A DNA stretch of 64,000 nucleotides, taken from the NCBI GenBank assembly GCA_022496805.1, contig CM040088.1, forward strand, positions 41,629,436-41,693,435. The letters are read 5' to 3'. Source of the DNA: Pohlia nutans (lineage: Eukaryota; Streptophyta; Bryopsida; Bryales; Mniaceae). The notes beneath the pieces were generated by a model. That model saw only the letters and a program-made list of their open reading frames with translations. It ran no database searches and was not told the DNA's origin. The position numbers and the translations under genes were made by a program. This document shows, in pieces, positions 1 to 12,239 of this stretch (positions within the stretch are counted from its first letter, which is position 1; each line of letters begins with the position of its first letter).

Positions 1-634
1 TTAAAAAATATCAGAATTGGGTACACTGTTGATTTTGGGTGCTCCTACCTTAGGGGGTGTCACACCTCTTTCTTCCCATTCTCAATCTTTAGAGAATGTG
101 TACGTGACACTTTCTTCTTGAATTGTGGAGAAACCATTCTTTGAAAATTGAGAAGTTTCAATATTCTTCTCCTCTGAAGGTGAAGAATGGGCGTGAAAAT
201 TGAGAAGCAGTGGAGAAGATTGAGAAGCCGTGACCATTCTCATTCTTCTCTCGGTCTCAAGGGGAGTCACACCTTCTTCATGCAGGATGGCCAGAATTGT
301 AACACGCTCCAAATCCCAGGGACGGATGACCGAGACGTAACGGATGACCGGAACATAACGGGCGGCCGATTTATAACGGTTGAATCTGTAACCGGCTAAT
401 CTATAACGGTTGATCTTCCCGGACATTGGTGGTGATGGATGGTTAATCGTTAGAATTTTGACGGCGAAGCGATTACTCTCCCATTTACACGCTTTGTGAG
501 ATCTCCCTCTTCTTCAAGCTCTTTCACTTGCGGAGTACTTTGTGGCGGCTTGGATTGGAGTTTTTGTTGACAGGTTGTGGTTGATTCTTGCATAGGACGG
601 AGGTTAATTTTTAGGTTTTTTGGTTAGAGCCAGG
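1..634. other. 5' flank of the SAMHD1-like gene
   Basis: No coding exon is supported here. The first 250 bases hold imperfect repeats of CATTCTC and GAGAAG motifs in both orientations, so the short open frames on both strands are probably chance. Bases 339-409 carry a cluster of AACGG boxes described separately. The stretch just before the ATG at 635 is presumably 5' UTR. Confidence 0.5.
339..409 (+). promoter_or_regulatory. Cluster of four AACGG (MYB/MSA-type) boxes
   Basis: AACGG occurs at 339-343, 357-361, 375-379 and 405-409, the last two in the context TATAACGGTTGA. This is the core bound by three-repeat MYB proteins in mitosis-specific activator elements. The cluster lies 226-296 bases upstream of the SAMHD1-like start codon. 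The full MSA consensus is not perfectly matched, so function is inference. Confidence 0.4.
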
Positions 635-3600
635 ATGGTGGCGTCCATGGATGATGGCTTCCCCAGAGACCATCGCCGCAAGTATAACAAGCTCTTCCAC
701 GACAATGTGCATCGGAGCGTGTACATTGACTCTGTAAGTCCTCGTGTGCACGATTGTGGCTGTCGCAAATTATTTCAGAGTTTGAATTCTTCTCATGTCT
801 TCGAAACTGGAAAGAAACTCGCACGCATTCAGTAAGTTTTTTCGGTTGAGAGTACGTCTGGAGACCTAATTCGTGATGTAGAAGCGAGGTTAAGTGATTT
901 TACTGCTGGAATGCTACGCGTCTTCTTGAGAATTTGAATTTGCTTTCTTGATAACCTCGCCATTATGTCCAACGTGATCGTATTGTTGTTTTCACCGATC
1001 TTCGTCTCGTTTGTGGAATAAATCACAGCATCTGAAGAGTGTTGGAAAACATGAGCGTTTGGTGGTTAGGGTTTAGGATTTAGGAAGAACTGAAATTTCC
1101 ATGACTGGAAACTAACTCGCACGCATTCAGTAAGTTTTTCGGTTGAGTGTCTGGATACCTAATTCGTGATTTAGAAGCGTCGCTGCTGGAGGTTTAGTGA
1201 TTTTACTGCTGGATGCTAAGCGTCTTCTTGTGATGTGGAATTTTCTTTCTTGAAAACCTCGTCATTATGTCCAACGTGATTATATTGTCGTTTTCACCGG
1301 TCTTCGTCTCATTTGTTGAATAAATTACAGCATCTGAAGAAGGTTTAGGGTTTAGGGTTCAGGAACAACTGAAATTCCCATGAATGTTCGTAGGTCTTCC
1401 TGGTTGATCTACTCTTGTTTTCGTCATTCTGGTTTCTTGAGAAGTGGAACTTGCTTTATTGAAAACCTCGCCATTATGTCCAACGTGATCATATTATTGT
1501 TTTCACCGGTCTTCGTCTCGTTTGTTGAATAAATTACAGCATCTGAAGAGCGTTGGAAAACATGAGCGTTTGGTGGTTAGGGTTTAGGGTGCAGGAAGAA
1601 CTGAATATTCTTAATTCTTCCTGGTTGATCTACTATTGTTTCGTCATTCTGGTTTCTTTTGGACGCAAGCAGCTCACGCGTTATGTAGAGGAGGCATTTC
1701 GCAAGGTACTGAATGAACATGAAGGCATGAAGGGATGCCCTTAAGTAACGCTGTGCAGTTTAGTGGTGATGTTTGTTGATGCCTAAGGAATTTTTACTGT
1801 TCATTATCACTCCATCTATCGTTATTTTCAAATGTACCGCTATCCTGATCATGCCTTGGGAGGAGCTCCACTGTACTGTAGCGGATTAGGATAGCATACG
1901 AGTCTTCCTTAGAACTGCTAATTATGCAAACAACTTATCAGGATTACTCACGTAACATATGTAATGTGAGGGATATTATAAGGTCTGTTTCGTAGCAGAA
2001 CATTCGAGTTATCTGATATGATTTGTGATGTTCCGTTTTTGTGCTGCAGCTAAGTATGAGATTTGTGGACAGCGAGCAATTTCAGAGGTTAGTCAATGAC
2101 CTGAAACTGTACTTACCTGTTTTTTTAATAATCAAATTCTTCGAAATATGCTCGTAGTCGATAACTTCTGGTATTTCTCTCTTGATGTGCGGTACCAGCA
2201 TTCCTTTCACAATATGTTTCATGAAACTGGCGAAGACTGGCTGAAGCACAGCAAAAATATTGTATTAATTAAGTCTCTGTTGTCTGACACGCAGGTTACG
2301 GGACGTGAAGCAATTAGGTATTCATATATATTCATTCGTATTTACGGGTATCCGAGTTCCCAATTCATATGTCATTCAAGTACCGTGTCAAGGGTTGTGA
2401 TCTTAAGCTTTTACTTTGCTCTATGCAGGTCTCTGCCATTATGTTTATCCTGGAGCAATGCATTCTCGGTTTGAGCATTCGCTCGGAGTTTATCATGTTG
2501 CGGGTGAAGTCATGGACTATCTGAAGAAATCACAAGTGAGATCAGTTAGTCATGCGTATGATTTGTGAACTCATCAGTACAATCATAGTCAATTCTTCTG
2601 CAGGGTATCACATCGCCCTAGCAGAATCTGGAAACTTTAAGAAGACGATTTTACATAAAAACTGAATTGAACCAGCTCATTTTTGAAATGCACGGTATAA
2701 TCTTGGTTTTAAATTGTTCCTATACTGGATCCGTATTGTAACCACTATTAATTTTTTTTAATATCATAACCATATGGTTTCATATGAAATACTTTATACG
2801 GATTCTACATGATTATGGTATAAAAAAATTCTTACACGCTTCCAATATTGACTTCCAATACGACTTCTAATATCATTCAGTTTGCGTAATGTTTTAAAAT
2901 CTGCTGTTTGTGCTCTCAGGGTGATGAATTGGAGCTGGAGCCTGTTGATTTCAGGGTTGTCAAATTAGCAGGTACTTTGGAGCCTCTTTACCTTTTGTAT
3001 ATGAATGGGTCTACCTAAAATCGACCTGAGACTTTCGTGTTCATCAGTTGTACATTATAGGCAAGAATCTGTAGGGTCCGGTTTTGGGTCAGGGTCACAA
3101 TTATGTCACTTACCTCAATTGATGAGAGGATTTATGGGATTGTTACGTTATTCTAGGTCTTTTGGAATATTTCCTGATGCTTCTCTGCAATTTTAGAAGC
3201 TTTAAGTTTATAAGGTCACTCAAAGCAATTGTAGGATTAAACGTGTCTGCTGAACCTTTGCATACTTATGGTGTACTTGTGACATATTTTGTAATGATGT
3301 GCTGTCTTTTTTTTGAGACATGGACATATAGGGCTGCTTCATGATATCGGTCATGGACCATTTAGTCATGTCTTCGACAATGAATTCCTCCCTCGAGCGC
3401 TCCCGAATTTTAAGTGGTGCGGTTCACTCCATTTCATATAATTTTGTGCTTTTGGTGGCTTTTAAATTGTTGGTATGGGCTTTCGCTTTTTGTTTCGCCT
3501 TTTTGTCATATTAGATAAATGGGATCCCTTGTGCCTTTCGATGCAGTTGTCAGCAGTATTGCGTAGTCAGTGGTTTAGTATTTAATAACGAGAGCAGGAA

Positions 3601-6600
3601 TTTGTGACCTGAGTATGAGTCTCGATGTCTTCTTCTAATACATTATTTGACATGCTATTGCAGGAGTCATGAACAGATGTCAGCAGATATGGTAGAGTAT
3701 ATTGCTGATCTACACCATATCGATATTGATACCGGTGACCTCAAGAGAGTCCAGGTAAGCAGACCTTTCGGCTGCAAATATTCCAAAATATTTACCGTGT
3801 GAAGTGTTGATGTATTGAGTGTCAATGCTGCTTTTGGGATAAGAATATTATTAAGTAATAGAGTTTCCTATGTTAGAAGAAATACTGAATGTCTTGAGGG
3901 AAATGTCCACCAGGCCTTGATACTTGCAGCGTCGAAGGGTTCCACTGTTCAGGTGAATTGATCCGCATTTGTTTCTTAAAGCTCTGATTAATGATGTCTT
4001 CATTAGCAGGGGCCATGTATTGAACAATTCTATCTATATGTAGCACCAATGTTTGTGACTTGCTGTAAGATATGTCAAAGCTAAGTGAATTAAGCTGAAT
4101 TGCGAAATTGGATTGTTCAGTCTGGAAATAATATATCTATATCTTCTGCGTTCTATCAGCTTACGTTGTGCTACCTTGCAGCAATAGTTGTCATCTTAAG
4201 GTGGCTTGAAAAGTAGCACAGTTGTTTCTAAATTGGATTATGCAATTAGCAGGTGCATGGTGACAAGAGATTTCTTTTTGATATTGTAGCGAATGGACGA
4301 AATGGAATTGACGTTGACAAGTGCGTAACCAGTGGTTATGATTCTAACCTCTTCTGGATATTGGGATTTTATGTCGGTTGTATATAGGTTCATTTACTGG
4401 TCTAATTTACTTGGTTCCTTCTTAGGTTTGACTACATCGAAAGAGACACACGGGCTTGTGGCCTTGGAAGGAATTTTGATTACCACAGGTTATAATCGTA
4501 ACCAATGCGTTTCTCTGTTAATTTCTCTATTGTAAGGCTGGTTGTTAATTTCAGTGCCTGCAGCTTTCTGGTTTGGACAATGCATTGCTTGGTATATTCT
4601 GAGTCATATACTTAGTTTACCTCATTTCTTCATCCATTCTCTTATATGTAGTTGTCTAATGCTATTAGTTCGCCAAAATTAATGTGCAATCGTAGCCATC
4701 ACTCGTTAACAGGACACAATATCCACGGCTAACACTTTATATTCGTTGCAGGTTGGTTGAGAACATGAAGGTCATAGACGATGAAATCTGCTTCAAAGCA
4801 AAAGAAGGTAAATTCTCAAGTTTGTCTTATCAAATATTTTATTCAAGCCTTTCAATTATGATTTTCTGTTCAGCTAGTCTACTAACATTGGTTCTTGTGC
4901 TGCGACTGGTTTCTAACAAGAGTTTGTGGAGCCAGCTCTTACTGTATACCGTTTATTCCAGACCAGGGCAGAATTGTGTCGTACAGTTTACACTCATGCA
5001 AAAGTAAAGGTGGGTCTTTCTCTTAATATCTTGTACCTGCTGAGTTGAACTCATCGTTGCCTTGTGCTTGTATATTTGACAAGCTTAATCGAGCTGCTTC
5101 AGTCATATAATTGCGCTTGCCTGAATGTTCTATTATCTTTTCGGGTCTACTAGTCTGGTAAGATGTACTAAAATGAAACGCGTCTTCTGAGCATGACCAA
5201 ATTATCTTGTGGGTTTTGTCATCATTGTAGGCCTTGGAACTGATGCTGGTTGATGCTTTACTTTTGGCCAATGATTATCTGAAATTGACCAGTTACATTG
5301 AAGGGCCTTCGAGGTTTTGGAAGGTATGTGTAGATGAACTTTCAGAAGTATTTTGAAGAAATCCAATATTTATTTGCATTTGTTTAGTGAAATATCTATT
5401 AGTGGCCATCTTATGATGTTGAAGTTGCTGGTACACACTGAATGAATCACTTGGATGTGATATCACAAAGGGTTGTGGTAGTGTTTTTAGTTGGATGACA
5501 CTGTACTGAAGACAATCGAGACTGCTGAGCAACGTGAACTACAGCAAGCCCGTGATGTTGTCTTGCGAATGAGACGAAGACAACTATATCAGGTACATCT
5601 ATAGGAGATCCAGCCTGCTTTGTAAACCTAAATAAATGGCCTTGTAGAAAGTTGGCATATTGGAGCTTTTATTAATAATAATGGCGTGTTTCTAAAATAT
5701 TATGTTCTGGCTACCAGTTTTGCAATGAATATGCTGTTCCGAAAGATCACCTGGAGCATTTCAAGGACGTAACTGCTCAGGATATCATCTGCTCCCAGGT
5801 GCGTTTCTGTGGTCCATTCTGGTATGTGGTAAAAACAGAACTGTAATCGCAACGGAAATGTTCACTACTGATACGCTTAAAAGGAAGGTACTGTCTGCAA
5901 TGGTTTGTTCAGTAGAGAGTTTCTGGTTTACTTTTTTTATGTTGGTTGGTCTTGCTTTCACTGCTCCATGTTGTGAGTTTTCTCTTAAATTGAAGGGCAG
6001 CTATGAAATCATCTCTAGTATACTCCGTATTTGTTAAACAAATACAGTACTTTTTGAATTCTGGTATATGATCTATATCTATTTTGGTGCATGTGCAGAC
6101 AAGACCTGGAGTTAATCTTACCGAGGATGATTTGGTTGTCCATGCCACACGGATTGATTTCACTCTTGGCATGCATAATCCTGTGAGCAGCAGGTACAAT
6201 CTACAGTTTCAACCTTTGCAACCAACTAATTTATATCTGCAATTTCTCAGCTAGTAACAACTTTCACTGATATTGGAAGAGGTAGTTTTTCATTGCGTAT
6301 CAATTTTCAGTTGGTGTTATGTTGACAACTGTGTATTTTGTGGGGCTTTTCATGTGCGATTCGACGGTGCCTACTCTGCAGAGTACACTTCTTCCAGGTA
6401 AACTGACGAGCATGGTAAAAGTACTTGATAGTTGCAGATGTATGGAGAGCATGAACTGTGTGTTTTATGAAGTTCTAAGATCATCACCTTGAGTAAGCGA
6501 GTCATCTGCTTCTTACTGTAAGTGCTGTTTGATCGAACAGGATTTTGAGAGCACAGAAAAGTTCCTCATACCGCAGGACCGTATCAGCCACATTCTACCA

Positions 6601-7026
6601 GAATGTTTTCAAGACAGAATAATTCGGGTGTACGCAAAGAAACCTGAACACGTATGGTTCTTTTCTTTCACTGATTTCTTTGCTGTAGATGTCCGAACAT
6701 GCACTTCTTTAGGAGTATCTCATTTCGTACAGATAGGTGCAATTTAATCTGAAATGCTAAATAATTTGAGGGAATAATGCAGATTTGAATGGATTGGCTT
6801 GAGTCAGAGTGATCGATAAAATGGCCTAAGATTCTGCAGATGATTCATTTCGTCCTCTAGAACCACTCTTCTGTTGCTAAGTTCCTGTGGCCTATTTCAC
6901 TAAGCTGTATTCCTGGATTTGTAGGTGGAGGCTGTCTGTGAAGCTTTTGAAGAATTCCAGAGGAAGCAATTTGGATATACCTCTCAGATTCATGGAACAC
7001 CTGAAAGGAAAAAAGGGAAAAAGTGA
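635..7026 (+). CDS. SAMHD1-like HD-domain dNTP triphosphohydrolase, 19 exons, 469 aa
   Basis: Family members hydrolyse dNTPs to deoxynucleosides and triphosphate, controlling the nucleotide pool. Exons by phase and GT/AG sites: 635-733, 2050-2087, 2295-2317, 2429-2535, 2920-2971, 3332-3416, 3664-3754, 3914-3952, 4253-4320, 4426-4488, 4752-4807, 4921-5009, 5231-5323, 5491-5592, 5718-5798, 6099-6193, 6382-6397, 6541-6651, 6925-7026. They sum to 1410 nt with no internal stop. The HD-superfamily metal site is intact: His70 in [10 protein letters not shown], His110-Asp111 in [12 protein letters not shown], and Asp200 in NGIDVDKFDYIERD, matching human H167, H206, D207 and D311. The N-terminal SAM domain of the animal protein is absent, as is usual in plants. 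The start is the first in-frame ATG (MVASMDDG). The C-terminus is lysine-rich. The family call is very secure; small exons 2, 3 and 17 rest on frame and similarity. Confidence 0.93.
808..1660 (+). repeat. Three imperfect tandem copies inside intron 1 of the SAMHD1-like gene
   Basis: Segments starting near 808, 1096 and 1440 share long blocks, for example the text around CTCGCCATTATGTCCAACG and GCATCTGAAGA, each followed by a telomere-like TTAGGGTTTAGGG run. The third copy lacks the first part. The 38-aa frame at 731-835 and the 63-aa frame at 1553 fall in or across this repeat and are not needed by the gene model. Confidence 0.7.
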
Positions 7027-7475
7027 TGGTTGACCTTAACATTTTTTAGCAAGCAGCTTTGTTTGCATTTGGCATTCGGAATGCAGTTTTCATTTACTAC
7101 CTCAACTATATTGTACCTCAACTATATTGTTGATGGGTTAAGTTTGTTCAGTACTTTGTGAATAAGATCGATTCATTTCTCTATCTAATCTACCGGTATT
7201 CAACTTCTAGGGCATCACTTGCTTCTAAATATACCCTTGCACATTTTACTGTAGGGTATTATTTATCTGAGATACAATTCATGTTACCAGTTTCATCATA
7301 TAAAGCTCTTTAAAGATCATGTTGGATCATTTGAAGAGAGTGAAGGGATGGACCACCGTGGCCTGTCAAATTCTATGATGAATTTTGCTGTATCATGGCT
7401 ATAACTGTTTGCAACATGATGGATGAGGATGCTGAATTGCAGACAAGTTCAAATTATTGCAAATTACTCTCACCC
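7027..7475 (+). other. 3' UTR and intergenic DNA after the SAMHD1-like gene
   Basis: AT-rich sequence with no supported coding region. It probably includes the 3' UTR of the upstream gene. An 18-base direct repeat (CCTCAACTATATTGT, twice) sits near 7100-7125. Nothing else stands out before the MITE at 7476. Confidence 0.4.
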
Positions 7476-7594
7476 CACTAGTAGAAAAGGTGGCACTGTC
7501 GAGGGAGATGCCCAGGCAAGTAGTGCCCAATTTCACGCATGCACAATGATTTTGCCTGGGCATCTCTTTGGGAGCGCCACCTTTTCTACTAGTG
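7476..7594. mobile_element. CACTA-type MITE, 119 bp, with CCC target duplication
   Basis: It starts CACTAGTAGAAAAGGTGGC and ends with the exact inverse complement. The 3 bases on both sides are CCC, the 3-bp target duplication expected of CACTA elements. A near-identical copy lies at 35628-35747. The small frames crossing it on both strands are artefacts. Confidence 0.85.
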
Positions 7595-7731
7595 CCCACA
7601 GGTTCAAACACAATCAACTTGAGCTCTAACCTAGGTTGGAGCATCTTTCATTGTCGACCATAGCAATTCTAGAGAGTCTAGAGAGTGACTGCAATCCCTT
7701 CTAGTGGTATATTCCACAGTACATGAAAAGT

Positions 7732-7902
7732 TTAACCCCTAAGCGTCTAAAACGCCCAATATGGCCTTCTCCATCATTTTAAAGCTCTTGTTCTATACTA
7801 CAAGATCAACAATATCAATCGTGTTTCGCAAAAACAGATGATTTGCAGCAGGGGTCCAATTTTCCTACAACAAAAAATACACATTGGATGCTTAGGGGTT
7901 AA
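7732..7902. mobile_element. TTAA-flanked miniature element (piggyBac-like), 171 bp
   Basis: Left end TTAA-CCCCTAAGCGTC, right end GATGCTTAGGGG-TTAA, so the terminal inverted repeats are about 11 bp. The right TTAA at 7899-7902 is shared with the next element, meaning two insertions abut at the same target. Confidence 0.6.
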
Positions 7903-8706
7903 CCCTTTAATGCGTTGGGTACTGTAGCAGGGTTTACTGGTTTTCACTGGTTTCCACTATGATTGATATTGCCAAAAATAGAATGGATTAAATTAGAAAG
8001 TAACCGTACAATTGTATTCTCAATTAGAGTGCAAACATTTTGCCAAAATTAGAGAATCATCCAATGGAGGGATTGGAAGATCATAGTATGTCTTTGAACC
8101 GTATAATGCACACTCAAAAACAAGATTTTGGAGGGTGTGTGACTTCAAAGTTAAATAGAATTTGGGTAAAATTTTCTAAAATGAAAGTAAAGATGTTCAG
8201 CAATGACCTATGTCAACACCTCTCCGTTGCAATCTTTCATGTTAAGAACGGACTCAGACATAATTATTGTGAATTTTATAAGTGAGAGTGACTTATCCAT
8301 GTACGGTTTAGGACAAAAATTTATACCTTAATATATGAAAGGAGTTGGTACATGGATCAAGATCGGAATACATACACTAATGGAACATGAACAAGAGAAC
8401 ACAATTCAAAAAAATAAAATAAAATAACAAACTTCCAAACACAAGAAATACTGCATAGTACATGTGTTGTATTTGTAAGTATTTACTGCATTTTCAAGTA
8501 TTTACAGTATTTTCGCGTTTTGTTCATAGGTATTTTGATAGTTGCACAACTTCAAATTGAAATTTTCTTTTTCTAGAAGATGTATATTATACCGCTCATC
8601 ATCTGAACTTCACAATTTAAAATCCAATTCTTCACAGATTTTCCGTAATTCGCGTTTTTGACACAGCAGAGACTACAATGTGGTCTATTGAGCACTAAAG
8701 GGTTAA
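7899..8706. mobile_element. TTAA-flanked element (piggyBac-like), about 808 bp
   Basis: Left end TTAA-CCCTTTAATGC, right end GCACTAAAGGG-TTAA, matching at 10 of 11 positions as inverted repeats. It contains the left arm of the large inverted repeat at 8072-9300. It is variant in sequence from the 235-bp group at 11299, 13196 and 37392. Confidence 0.55.
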
Positions 8707-9300
8707 AGAAATGCAATGTCATTCAAGCTGACCAAACATCAATGTTTGAAGTTCAGATGTGGGGCTTCATCTCACGTACACACTTCAAAAATAAAAGTTT
8801 GATTTGGAGTTGTGAAGCTATCAAAACACCTATTTACAAAACACCTAAATATTGCAAATACCTCAAAATACAAGAAATACTTACAAATACAACACATGTA
8901 CTATCAATGCGGTATTTCTTGTGTTTGGAAGTTTGTTATCTTCTTTTATTTTTTGGATTGTGTTCTCTTTTTCATGTTCCATTAGTGTATGTATTCTGAT
9001 CTTGATCAATGTACCAACTCCTTTCATATTTATACATATAAATTTTTGTCCTAATCCATATATGATAAGTCACTCTCACTTATAAAATTCATAATAATTA
9101 TGTGTGAGTCCGTTCTTGACATGAAAGATTGCAATGGAGAGGTGTTGACATAGGTTATTGCTAAACAACTTGACTTTTATTTTTGAAAATTTGACCCAAA
9201 TTCTATTTAACTTTGAAGTCATGCACCCTCCAAAATCTCGTTTTAGTGTGCATTATACAATTCAAAGACACACTATGATCTTCCAATCCAACGGTCCAAT
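8072..9300. repeat. Large imperfect inverted repeat with arms of about 550 bp
   Basis: Bases about 8072-8620 are the inverse complement of about 8745-9300. For example TTGGAAGATCATAGT near 8075 faces ACTATGATCTTCCAA near 9267, and the AACAAACTTCCAAACACAAG block faces CTTGTGTTTGGAAGTTTGTT. The loop is only about 125 bp. A transcript through it would form a long hairpin. The right end of the TTAA element at 8706 lies in the loop, so the structure is probably two copies of one element in head-to-head arrangement. Confidence 0.75.
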
Positions 9301-11298
9301 CTTACCAAGGCTTAACTGACACTTGTTTGATTAAACTATGTTTATATTTATACACTTAAATACTATCAATAGTATTCCTAATTTAAACAAAGAGAGTTTT
9401 TAAAAATATCACCAAAAAATGTTGTTTCTCCAGAACAGGGCTGGGCGATAAAGGGAGTATGGAACTAAGGTGATTGTTTCCATTACCAGGTTAACGGGGT
9501 ATGAGATGACTGTCACATTTTCAAAGTGTAATGCGGTATGGCCAAATCATTACCATTGGCTTGGATGTATTTCTCAACCAAAAAACATACCGTGTTACAC
9601 TTTGAAACTTCCCCTCTTGTTTGTGTAAAGACTTCATCACCATAAATACCGCAATATTAGGGAATAGAAAAGTATGAATGATAGATAGAAACTTTGCTCC
9701 TCTTTGGAGGCTGGCGTGAATAAAGTGTTTGTTCATCTTGACTATGAGTCGGTGCCCACCAGACAAAAAGCCATTGGTGCAAAGTATGAACAAACTGCAA
9801 ACACTTCCATTATGTATCTTGTTTCTCCCATGAGGCAAACTCGAAAGACGACAAATTCATACATGCCCCTAGTCTTAGCTTTCACAAAGTCTACAAACTC
9901 CACTGTGGAAGCAATCTCCAAGTTTATAAAAGGAAAATTGAACTTTAAAATTGAAGCATATGAAGAGTATATAGTATACAATGTTGAGCTACATAGTTTG
10001 GAAATGTTGTTTCCACTCCTCCATGAGCACCATATAACCTCAAAATATATTAAAATAATTATATGTATATACTTGTAGGGTGGACACTCCACTTTTTTTT
10101 AAGATGAATTGAAGTTATTTAAACTCTTTGCTAAATGGTGTATTTAGTGTCCCAGGACACTATCTCGACCAGACACTATTTAATTTTAGGGAGATATAGT
10201 GTCCTTGTAGGAAAAAAATGGATGTAGTGTTCCAATGACATTAGGAGAAAAATGGGGTCCCAAAGGGGCCCTCTAAGATAGCCCGTGTTAGGTGAACCGG
10301 CTGCCCATACACCCCTCTCCTTGTAAACCTATTGGTGAAGGTCGCTGCCCGCTGACAGCGTCAGGAGCCGCAATGTTGGCAGTGTTGGTAGTGTTGGCAG
10401 TGTTGGCAACGTCGATTGGCGTGACCCACGGAACTGCACTGCTGGCAACCACGGTGGCACCATTGGTGCCCTTGTCAAAAGTGCACAGTTTTGCCTAAAT
10501 TTTTCAGCACGTGCCAAAGGCAAAGGCCCCTTTGTGACTACAGATTTCTCCTAATGCATATGACAACTTTATAATAAACATGACATGCCACCTCATGTCA
10601 CTCTCATTACTTGGAAAGAACATGGCACTCTCAATGAAAGTGGGAATGGTAAGTGACAAACTCCTATGTACTTGTAGGGACATAATTTCTCCTCACCTTT
10701 GAATGAATCGTGGTAAAAGACATCAATTCTCCCCAAACACTAAGTACGCCATTCAATGTAGTCAATAGAGATAACCGTAAAGTCATGGGTATATTTATGT
10801 TGGCTTTCTTATCCAACCTTGAATTTCATATGGCAACCGGAATGTCATTTCATGTAAAGTGTGTCTGCTTTGAAATACCGTAGGTTCAATTCAACTTAAC
10901 CAAAATATAATTTTAAAAACAAATGCCGAAGATTTCGGAAAATTATTTTCCAAAAGAAAAATTGTAAGGAAAAAAATGGATTTCAAAGAATATTTGGTTT
11001 TGGCAAATTTTATTTTTAGAAATAATTAATTATTCGCTTGAGGAGGGGCGAGACTGCTTTGAACCTATAGTAAGTTAGTACCCATATAGGCTGATTCTGT
11101 GGTGAAGGATAACCATTGTTGACAAATCAAACTTAAAGTCAGATGAAATTGTTTGAACCTTGTTTCTACTCCATTCTGTCGTTTCATACTCTATTTATTT
11201 TGGGGCACGGACGTAGACTCCATTTTTGGGCAAAATCCCTTATTTCATGAAAAGACAACATGGCTATATTGTGTTTCAATGACTTTACAGTATCTCTA
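9301..11298. other. Intergenic AT-rich DNA with small repeats
   Basis: No gene is supported. It holds a short inverted repeat (CAAAGTGTAA near 9525 facing TTACACTTTG near 9600), one copy of a conserved block (9683-9771), and a GC-richer patch at 10330-10510 with about five GTTGGCAGT 9-mers. Frames of 105-124 aa lie on opposite strands over 9521-10092, have no recognisable domain and overlap each other, so I do not call them. Confidence 0.4.
9683..9771 (+). repeat. Conserved dispersed block, copy 1
   Basis: It shares GATAGAAACT, GGCGTGAATAAAGTGT and GCCCACC-GACAAA with 49716-49805 (same strand) and 44240-44303 (opposite strand). The conserved words keep their order and approximate spacing across otherwise unrelated surroundings. 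I do not recognise the family; it may be the end of a larger element. Confidence 0.5.
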
Positions 11299-11536
11299 TT
11301 AACCCCTAAACGACCAAGGTTTCATGGTCTTAAAATGACGAATTCAAATGATCATATTGTGAAAAATACAATTCAAATGAGACTAGATTTTATGTCAATA
11401 GAATCACTGAAGAACGGTGTATATGTTGGTCAGAAAACAAACAAATTTGAACAAAACAAAGTCCACATAAAACCTACTCAAAACTTTAAAGAAAACACGA
11501 GGCCCAATTCGGGCTTCTTGGCCCTTTAGGGGTTAA
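11299..11536. mobile_element. TTAA-flanked miniature element, 238 bp (group A, copy 1)
   Basis: Ends are TTAA-CCCCTAAACGACCAAGG and GGCCCTTTAGGGG-TTAA. The interior matches 13196-13433 and 37392-37626 along its length, for example GATCATATTGTGAAAAATAC and the terminal GGCCCAATT-GGGCTT-TTGG hairpin-like stretch. Confidence 0.75.
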
Positions 11537-12239
11537 ACCACTAAACCGGTGACAGTTGTGACATTTCTGTTTAAAGTAATTTTTTGGGGTCTATTCGGTA
11601 AGTATAACACCGCTGACCACTCACCGCTCATTGCTCAAGGCTCAAAAATTAGTGTCGTTGGGCATGAAAATTAGTGGGTGATGAAAATTTCAAGAATGAA
11701 AATCCATCGTCACCGACTCTCCGGAGACTGAAAAAAAGCGAACGTCGGGAAGAGAAATCTTGCGCAAAAAGACCTTGGTTGTGGAAGAAGACGTTGCAAG
11801 TTACACAAAACATTCCACAGCAACGCTTGAATTCAAGCACGCTCGAAGAGTGCATTGAAGGTGAGCACCCTCGAAGCTACAATTTCCGAATTGAAGGTCA
11901 GTCATTCAATTTGCATTGCATTGCGGGTATATCACTCATCTCCTCTCGTACTTAGGGCTTGAATTCTAACGCTAGAAAAAACGACCCACACATCGTATTG
12001 TGTCACTTGGTGGGTGTCATCGTTCACTGGAATCACTTTGATTCATCGTGTGTTCAATCTCGCAGGAGTGCTTGATGGAGAATTGCACTTAGGATGCAAC
12101 GGAGTTAGAGATTTGATCCTCAGGGTATGGGGATGCAAGTGAACAGAACCTGAAGAATTCGCGAACTAATAAACTGGCACTGTGAAATCGAAGATAGGGC
12201 TTAGGGTTTCACTCTCATGTTTCTATTCCTGTTGCAGTA
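11537..12239 (+). other. Promoter and 5' UTR region of the ABCI12-like gene
   Basis: No protein gene is evident. The sequence TTCTATTCCTGTTGCAG ends two bases before the ATG, which looks like a splice acceptor, so a 5' UTR intron is likely. A possible donor is near 12125 (CAGG-GTATGG). The 93-aa frame at 11674 has no recognisable features and is probably chance or 5' leader. Confidence 0.4.

Noticed and set aside
2600..2640. Possible extra exon after a CAG near 2602 in the SAMHD1-like gene
   Set aside because: It runs into a stop almost at once; the next acceptor at 2919 keeps frame and family similarity.
9521..10092. Frames of 105-124 aa on opposite strands
   Set aside because: They overlap each other, lack splice or domain support and have AT-rich random composition.
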